From Asterionellopsis glacialis (Eukaryota > Bacillariophyta > Plagiogrammaphyceae > Rhaphoneidales > Asterionellopsidaceae), in contig WKLE02002734.1 in the NCBI GenBank assembly GCA_014885115.2, forward strand, positions 1 to 12,210: DNA of 12,210 bases. Reading direction: 5' to 3'. Under the pieces are notes generated by a model that did not search any database, was not told the origin of the DNA, and worked only from the letters and a program-made list of their open reading frames with translations. Positions 8,021 through 12,210 of this stretch are shown one piece after another (position 1 is the first letter of the stretch; the number at the start of each line of letters is the position of its first letter). The position numbers and the translations under genes were made by a program.

Positions 8021-8340
8021 CACCTGCTTGGTGTCACCACTGGAGCTGTACTGCCATGGAGTGATGGCACATCATCGCCTCCTGACCTGTTGCATCACGG
8101 CTGAAGTTGTACCAATGTGGAGCTTCATTGCATGTGCTTGGCCCGTGACAGGGTCCTTTTGCAGTTTGTGTTCTGGTCCATCTGCGCCATGGTTTGTGTC
8201 GTGGTTCATCTGCACTACTGTTGATTAGTCTCAGTACACAACTTGCCTACTGCAGGCACAGCCTTCCAAAATGACAAGAAACACCAAAATATGATTGACT
8301 GCTTGAATTTCAAAATAACATGTATGTGTACAATAAAGTA

Positions 8341-8419
8341 CTTCCTCAGTTAAGCTATAATTTTCCACGGAGTTATTACTAGGTTCGTGAATCTTGCATA
8401 GAGCCTAGTACATACTGTA
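8341..8419 (+). repeat. Left terminal inverted repeat of relic 2
   Basis: It contains ATAATTTTCCAC and GAGTTATTACTAGGTT, both found exactly in the right end on the other strand. It is preceded by TA. Confidence 0.93.
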
Positions 8420-8645
8420 CAGAACATGCCGGACTGATAACTAATATACTGTGTATGGCTCCGCACAATTTCTTTCATTTCTGTCCAGAACTTGACAACC
8501 TGACCAAACAAGCAAACAAGTCTGCAATCAACAATAACAAAACAATAATATCATAGTGTTTCACTAATCAAGCATTCCTAATACAACTACCTAACATTAA
8601 TATAAATTGTACAGCATTGTTGCCACTTTTGTTTCCAAAAGAACA

Positions 8646-9822
8646 TCATGCATTTTTGCCATCTTCCTTGCCATTTTTGCCAGCTTCTTGCATCTGAAGC
8701 TGTGACAATGCTGTTGAATACTTTTCAAATTCATCACATTCCACCTTCATATTGTCTACAATAAAATCCAATTCTTCCAATAAAAGGTAATCTTCCAGCT
8801 CATAACCAGAGACATCAGGGGATGGATATCTCAGACATCCAAAATCCACCTCTTCTTCCATCTCTACTATCATTTCAACTCCAACTGGTGACCCAATTGC
8901 TTCTCCTCCCCCACCATCATCATTTGGATAAAATGGTGTACATGCTCTTCTTACACCAAAATGAAGTGCACCTGACTCCTTAGCAAATTCATGACCACAT
9001 TTGCAATGAAAACTAGCATTCACCATTTGAGAATGATGAATGTATGACCTTACCAAAGTTTCTGCAGGAATCGCCTGGTACACATCCCAAATTACATTCC
9101 AAAGATCCTCCCCTCGTAGATAATGCCTGCAATTAAACAGCCCTTGATTCTCTGTTGCCCTCTTTGCAATTGCCAGAAACACTGTTGCATCAGATATGTT
9201 TGTCAAAGGCAAATTGGGTGGCTGATTCTTTGTATTTTCAGTTTTTATCTTGGTGAGGGGTGGCATTATCCGTCTGCCCTCTTAAAACAACAATCTTCCC
9301 AGTTTCTTGTGTTATTTGTAACTTGAGTTGTTCCAATTTATCTTGCAACACTTCCTTCTTGTATTTCAGCAGTGACCACTTTGGATTTTTTTCAGTTCCT
9401 TCACAGCTACCTCGGATCTCCCAATTCTCCCAATGCAGCCCCCCTTCATGCCTAAGAATATTGTCAGGTTCTTTTGGGTAATGATATGTACCGTCTGCCT
9501 TGTAGACATGATGATATGAATATTTTTTAGCCAGGACCATCCCACCAATCCATACACAGTCAACTTTATAAGCAATCTCACCTTTTGAAAAGTTATTGTC
9601 CAATGGAGCAAAGGCTGTTGACAACAAACACATCACCTTGCCAATAATGGTTTTTGTGATGCACAGAATGTTTAGTTGGCACACATCCAAAATGAGGTAC
9701 CAGTTTGTTGTGTTGTCTGACAACCAAAGCATAAACCATTTCTCATCATCTTGAAAAACAACCACCTGCACCTTTGGAGCCACCAACTTTGCTCCATTCC
9801 AGAAAAGATACCAATTGATCAA
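8646..9822 (-). pseudogene. Frameshifted mariner-like DDE transposase of relic 2
   Basis: Two overlapping minus-strand frames make one transposase. The first (9822-9238) has FQDDEKWF with the first Asp (9745-9747), then TIIGKVMCLLSTAFAP, the strand after it in this superfamily. A long charged, coil-like insert follows (KKEVLQDKLEQLKLQITQ), then GQTDNATPH with the second Asp (9268-9270). The second frame (9266-8646) continues with QPPNLPLTNISD, third Asp at 9189-9191, then the helical tail LWNVIWDVYQAIPAETLVRS, and ends acidic, then K/G-rich. Joining the frames needs a one-base change just after TPH. By my count only about 25 residues then separate the second and third Asp, against about 34 in typical mariners, so a small deletion is likely too. 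The N-terminal DNA-binding region is not recognisable in the frames upstream. Confidence 0.87.
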
Positions 9823-10193
9823 TCAATCTAACCTAATCTTTTTGTTTTTGCCCATCAGCATTGGGAAGATTAGTGTTGAAGTGTGCCTTGAGTCTGGTAA
9901 CTTCATCATGTAATTCTTGATTGTCACAAAGCAGATTTGCCCTTCAGTTTTCCTTAGGAACAAGAAAGATAGGGAGATTGTTCCAGGAATGACTGGGAAC
10001 CTTCTCCAAATTGCCTCTGTTCTTGAACCAGCAATAAAAAAAGCTCTGTTGCCAACTCTTTGACATCAAAATTTTCAACAGGAAGATTCAATTTTTTCCA
10101 CTTTTTATAATAATGCAATGGAGTACCAGCCTCTCCTACAATTTCAGATAAAAAAAATATTACTTTAGTACCCCTACTAAAAGGTTTGACCAT
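9823..10193 (-). pseudogene. Probable upstream coding remnant of the relic 2 transposase
   Basis: The minus strand is open at 10193-9954 (79 residues, with LHYYKKWKKLNLP and VKELATELF). After a frame change it reads CDNQELHDEVTRLKAHFN (about 9940-9880), which is coil-like and protein-like. It is in the right place and strand for the transposase N-terminal half, but no helix-turn-helix can be named. An intron or decay must separate it from 9822. Confidence 0.4.
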
Positions 10194-10548
10194 TTCTGGT
10201 TGGTAGAAATGATGGTCAGAAGCACCAGGATAGGACTCTGGTTCAGCATCAGATTTGATTTTTAATTGAGAATAGGTATTGCCAATATTTCACAAGACTC
10301 TCAAAACAACTATTTTGTATCAGGTACACTAAAAAGAGACAAATCAAACAAGGAACAGACATGATAAATACTTAATTGGCTTCATAATTATTGACTTGAA
10401 ATTTGATGATTATATTCTTAATTAATGTCATGTGACAAGTATGTATTCATGAAGAGGATATTACCCCATGTGCGGACCATACAGCCTTAAGTGAATATTC
10501 ATGAAGGCAATATATATGATAATTATTGATAACCCCTAATATCTGAAT
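10194..10548. other. AT-rich interior of relic 2 without a gene
   Basis: It has short direct repeats (TATTCATGAAG at about 10443 and 10497). A CCTTAAG word at 10486 recurs at 10641. No open frame is supported. Confidence 0.5.
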
Positions 10549-10737
10549 TTGCAAAAATTGGCCTCAACAGACAATATATGGAGTAAAATGATGTGGAAAT
10601 CCACACGATTTTGGTATTGCCCTTTCTGCAGTCAATACAACCTTAAGCATGAATTTGGCTTTGGTTCTGGTCAATTAGCAACCTGTGCCTCTTGCAAACA
10701 AAGCCAACCTTTTTTTCAATCTTGTGTAATATTTTAG
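10549..10737 (+). CDS. Possible small zinc-ribbon-like frame inside relic 2
   Basis: A plus-strand frame of 62 residues contains CPFC and, 18 residues later, CASC, the paired-cysteine layout of a zinc ribbon, with aromatic residues before the first pair (FWY). The frame opens at a TTG; the first ATG (residue 14) still includes both pairs. It is opposite in strand to the transposase. It may be a remnant of a DNA-binding part of the element or a chance frame. Confidence 0.22.
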   Translation: MQKLASTDNIWSKMMWKSTRFWYCPFCSQYNLKHEFGFGSGQLATCASCKQSQPFFQSCVIF

Positions 10738-11156
10738 TAATGGATGTTTTTTTTTTTGCTGTTTCTTGAAATATCCCAATGCCTTGACTTGGCAAAGACA
10801 TTTACAATTCCAAACTGCCATGTGCTACAAGGGGTGGTATTGTTGTTGTTGTTGCTGTGACTGCTCAGACGATTGTCCTGTTGTGCTGGTGTCAAAATGG
10901 ATGGCCTGCTTCCATCACTCTCATTATTTCTTCTGTTCCTTCTCGCAAAAGTCATCAAACTTGCTTGATGGTGCCTTTCAGGCTCAATATCCAAAGACAT
11001 GTGCCTGTCAATAATGCACAAAACAGTTCCCCTACCATTCTCATGGTTGTAGCTCCACATCCAAGCTTTCCCTCCATCACTGTCAGGCCTTCCATTTTGA
11101 TGTTCAGGATTGACCTCAACCAGTGCTCTCACTGAATGAATCAGAGGGTTTAGCAC
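10734..11156 (-). CDS. Hypothetical frame at the 5' side of relic 2
   Basis: This is an open minus-strand frame of 140 residues (ATG at 11156), and the frame stays open upstream of the ATG. It starts about 220 bases inside the right terminal repeat, on the transposase strand, where a first exon or accessory protein of the element would sit. Visible features are a Gly/Asp-rich stretch, an Arg-rich patch (ARRNRRNNE), a short Asn run encoded by a (TTG)5 microsatellite (plus-strand reading) and a Lys run at the end. No family is recognised. Plus-strand frames over the same bases are taken as shadows. Confidence 0.35.
   Translation of the reverse strand: MLNPLIHSVRALVEVNPEHQNGRPDSDGGKAWMWSYNHENGRGTVLCIIDRHMSLDIEPERHHQASLMTFARRNRRNNESDGSRPSILTPAQQDNRLSSHSNNNNNTTPCSTWQFGIVNVFAKSRHWDISRNSKKKNIHY
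10840..10854 (+). repeat. (TTG)5 microsatellite
   Basis: Five perfect TTG units encode the Asn run of the minus-strand frame here. Confidence 0.9.
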
Positions 11157-11376
11157 TACAGCACTATCACCACTGTTTGAGGGGGCATGATTTGTATTTG
11201 TTTAATGGAATTGAATCTATCAACAATCAACAAAGAAGAGAGATGGATCAATTCCATTGCTGTTGCTGCCGCTGAGCGACAACTTTGTCATGTCGTGTCG
11301 AAACAATAAAAATTGAAATATTTTTGATGGAGCCTGCATGTGCAAAATGGATTCTATTTAGTTATATACTACACCA

Positions 11377-11455
11377 TACAATAAGTACCAGGCTCTACAC
11401 AAGATCAACAAACCTAGTAATAACTCTGTGGAAAATTATTGCTTAATGGAGGAAG
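11377..11455 (-). repeat. Right terminal inverted repeat of relic 2
   Basis: Read on the minus strand from 11455 it begins CTTCCTC and contains ATAATTTTCCAC and GAGTTATTACTAGGTT, as in the left end. TA follows at 11456-11457. Confidence 0.93.
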
Positions 11456-11457
11456 TA

Positions 11458-11815
11458 TACACATGAGATATTTTAAAAATATACTAATACTCCAAATTCC
11501 AACTTTTGACACATTCCTGCATATATCATAGTACATTTGATACTTCATGTGTTTATATACTGAAAAATTGGTACATTTTCAAAATGTATGGATACTCTGA
11601 ATAAAAAAATATGACACATACATATATATAACACGGTACATTTTATACTGGGTATTATATATAATATACTATTATTTACTTACAAATACCTATTGTGAGT
11701 TGTTGTTTTTAGGAGCATACCAGGACAAATATATATTGAACATAAAGTATAAGAGTATGAATATATTATATATGTTTTAGTCTACATAGCTGTCTACAGA
11801 CCAATTGTCACAAAT
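11458..11815. other. AT-rich stretch right of relic 2
   Basis: It is rich in TATA and ATATAT runs, with a 17-base inverted repeat TACATTTT-C-AAAATGTA at 11572-11588. A GACCAATT/AATTGGTC pair (arms 11799-11806 and 11813-11820) lies at its right end. No gene is seen. Confidence 0.6.
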
Positions 11816-12060
11816 TGGTCCACCTAATCCTGGAACAACTTGATCAAAGCTTCCATGATTTCTTCTCGTAGAGAGGCCTCCATAACATCAAATATAGAAC
11901 ATTGCGCCATTGTAATCCTCCTACAAAGGATGCTGCTATTGTTATCAACCCATCTTCATGAGGAAGACCCATCATCTACTGAGATGTCAATCTAAGCATG
12001 TCTCCAACTAGTTCTCCCCTTGGACCATCCTCCTTGATGCAAACATCCATTCCATTAATA
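11750..12060 (-). pseudogene. Possible decayed coding fragments
   Basis: The minus strand gives protein-like stretches in alternating frames: DVCIKEDGPRGELVGDMLRL near 12050-11990, MEASLREEIMEALIKLFQD near 11883-11827, and QVVPGLGGPICDNWSVDSYV near 11841-11780. The last shares QVVP-LGGP with the plus strand at about 7450-7480. No family is recognised, and frame changes or introns would be needed to join them. Confidence 0.3.
11816..11843 (-). repeat. Inverted dispersed repeat, right copy
   Basis: It is the reverse complement of 7449-7476 with one mismatch. Confidence 0.9.
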
Positions 12061-12210
12061 GGTGCTACATATCAAGACCAAAGGGTAAATCATAGGGAAC
12101 TTCAATAATTTGAGACTAGGAACAGAATTATTATACAAATAAACTCTAAACCGTTATTAGACTACCTAACGCTACTAAAATAATCGGTCTCGTGACATCC
12201 AAGTCATGCC
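12061..12210. other. Right edge, nothing assigned
   Basis: This is AT-rich sequence with stops in all frames and no motif recognised. Confidence 0.5.

Larger units (their letters stand above)
7131..8340. other. Repeat-derived interval with no assigned gene
   Basis: Open frames on both strands (7164-7364, 7368-7673, 7537-7809 and 7896-8228 plus; 7449-7709 minus) show no family I recognise, and part of their similarity to each other comes from the hairpin at 7582-7703. Bases 7450-7490 contain a segment (plus frame QVVPELGGP) that recurs inverted right of relic 2. The patch 7950-8230 is GC-richer than its surroundings and is open on both strands. Confidence 0.5.
8341..11455 (-). mobile_element. 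Mariner-like DNA transposon with long terminal inverted repeats (relic 2)
   Basis: The ends 8341-8419 and 11377-11455 are inverted copies matching at about 67 of 79 positions, with weaker similarity continuing inward. Each end starts CTTCCTC and is bordered by TA (8339-8340 and 11456-11457), the usual target duplication of Tc1/mariner elements. The CTTCCTCNNTTAAG start recalls the CTCCCTCCGT ends of plant mariner and Stowaway elements (from memory). The 3.1 kb interior carries a minus-strand DDE transposase that is frameshifted, so the copy is not autonomous. No other insertion was noticed inside. Confidence 0.9.

Noticed and set aside
9123..9481. Plus-strand frames 9123-9326 and 9260-9481
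   Set aside because: They are antisense to the DDE motifs of the relic 2 transposase.
1..12210. Bacterial origin for the window
   Set aside because: A clean GT-AG intron splits the hydrolase gene, there are no operons or ribosome-binding sites, and intergenic DNA is long and repeat-rich.

Overview
The window looks like nuclear DNA of a eukaryotic microalga, most likely a diatom or another stramenopile. A secreted alpha/beta-hydrolase gene is split by a 140-base GT-AG intron, intergenic DNA is AT-rich, and much of the window is decayed cut-and-paste transposon. The diatom assignment rests on the general character of the proteins and is inference. No bacterial operons, rRNA, tRNA or CRISPR array were found.

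Left part (1-4130). Two genes on the minus strand encode proteins with secretion signals. The first runs off the left edge (start codon at 285) and shows a signal peptide, a Pro/Gly linker and an acidic stretch. The second (2692-4028, two exons, 398 residues) is a secreted alpha/beta hydrolase with a GHSQG nucleophile elbow and a lysine-rich tail. Both proteins begin MKFSS, and both genes have an ACATAAAA box and an upstream CCAATC box. The 2.4 kb between them holds a (CAA)8 microsatellite and no convincing gene.

Upstream of the hydrolase (about 4150-5160) is a non-coding block dense in GTAC words (CCAGGTAC/CCTGGTAC), with an 18-base palindrome and a 40-base direct repeat. A smaller block of the same words lies upstream of the left gene.

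Right part (5238-11843). Two different DDE-type transposons of the Tc1/mariner/IS630 superfamily are present as relics. Relic 1 (5238-6664, plus strand) keeps all three catalytic Asp positions but has seven in-frame stops and two A-tract frameshifts. It also carries what looks like a 100-base spliceosomal intron. Relic 2 (8341-11455) is a nearly whole mariner-like element with inverted ends of at least 79 bases flanked by TA. Its transposase is on the minus strand and is frameshifted between the second and third catalytic Asp. Between them (6665-8340) lie a protein-like fragment on the minus strand (6780-7079), an imperfect 122-base hairpin and a GC-richer patch. A 28-base sequence left of relic 2 recurs inverted to its right.

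The last 750 bases are AT-rich, with fragments that look like old coding sequence. No new functional system can be claimed from sequence alone. The points most worth following are the shared leader and promoter of the two secreted genes, the GTAC block, the intron inside a transposase, and the orphan fragment at 6780-7079.
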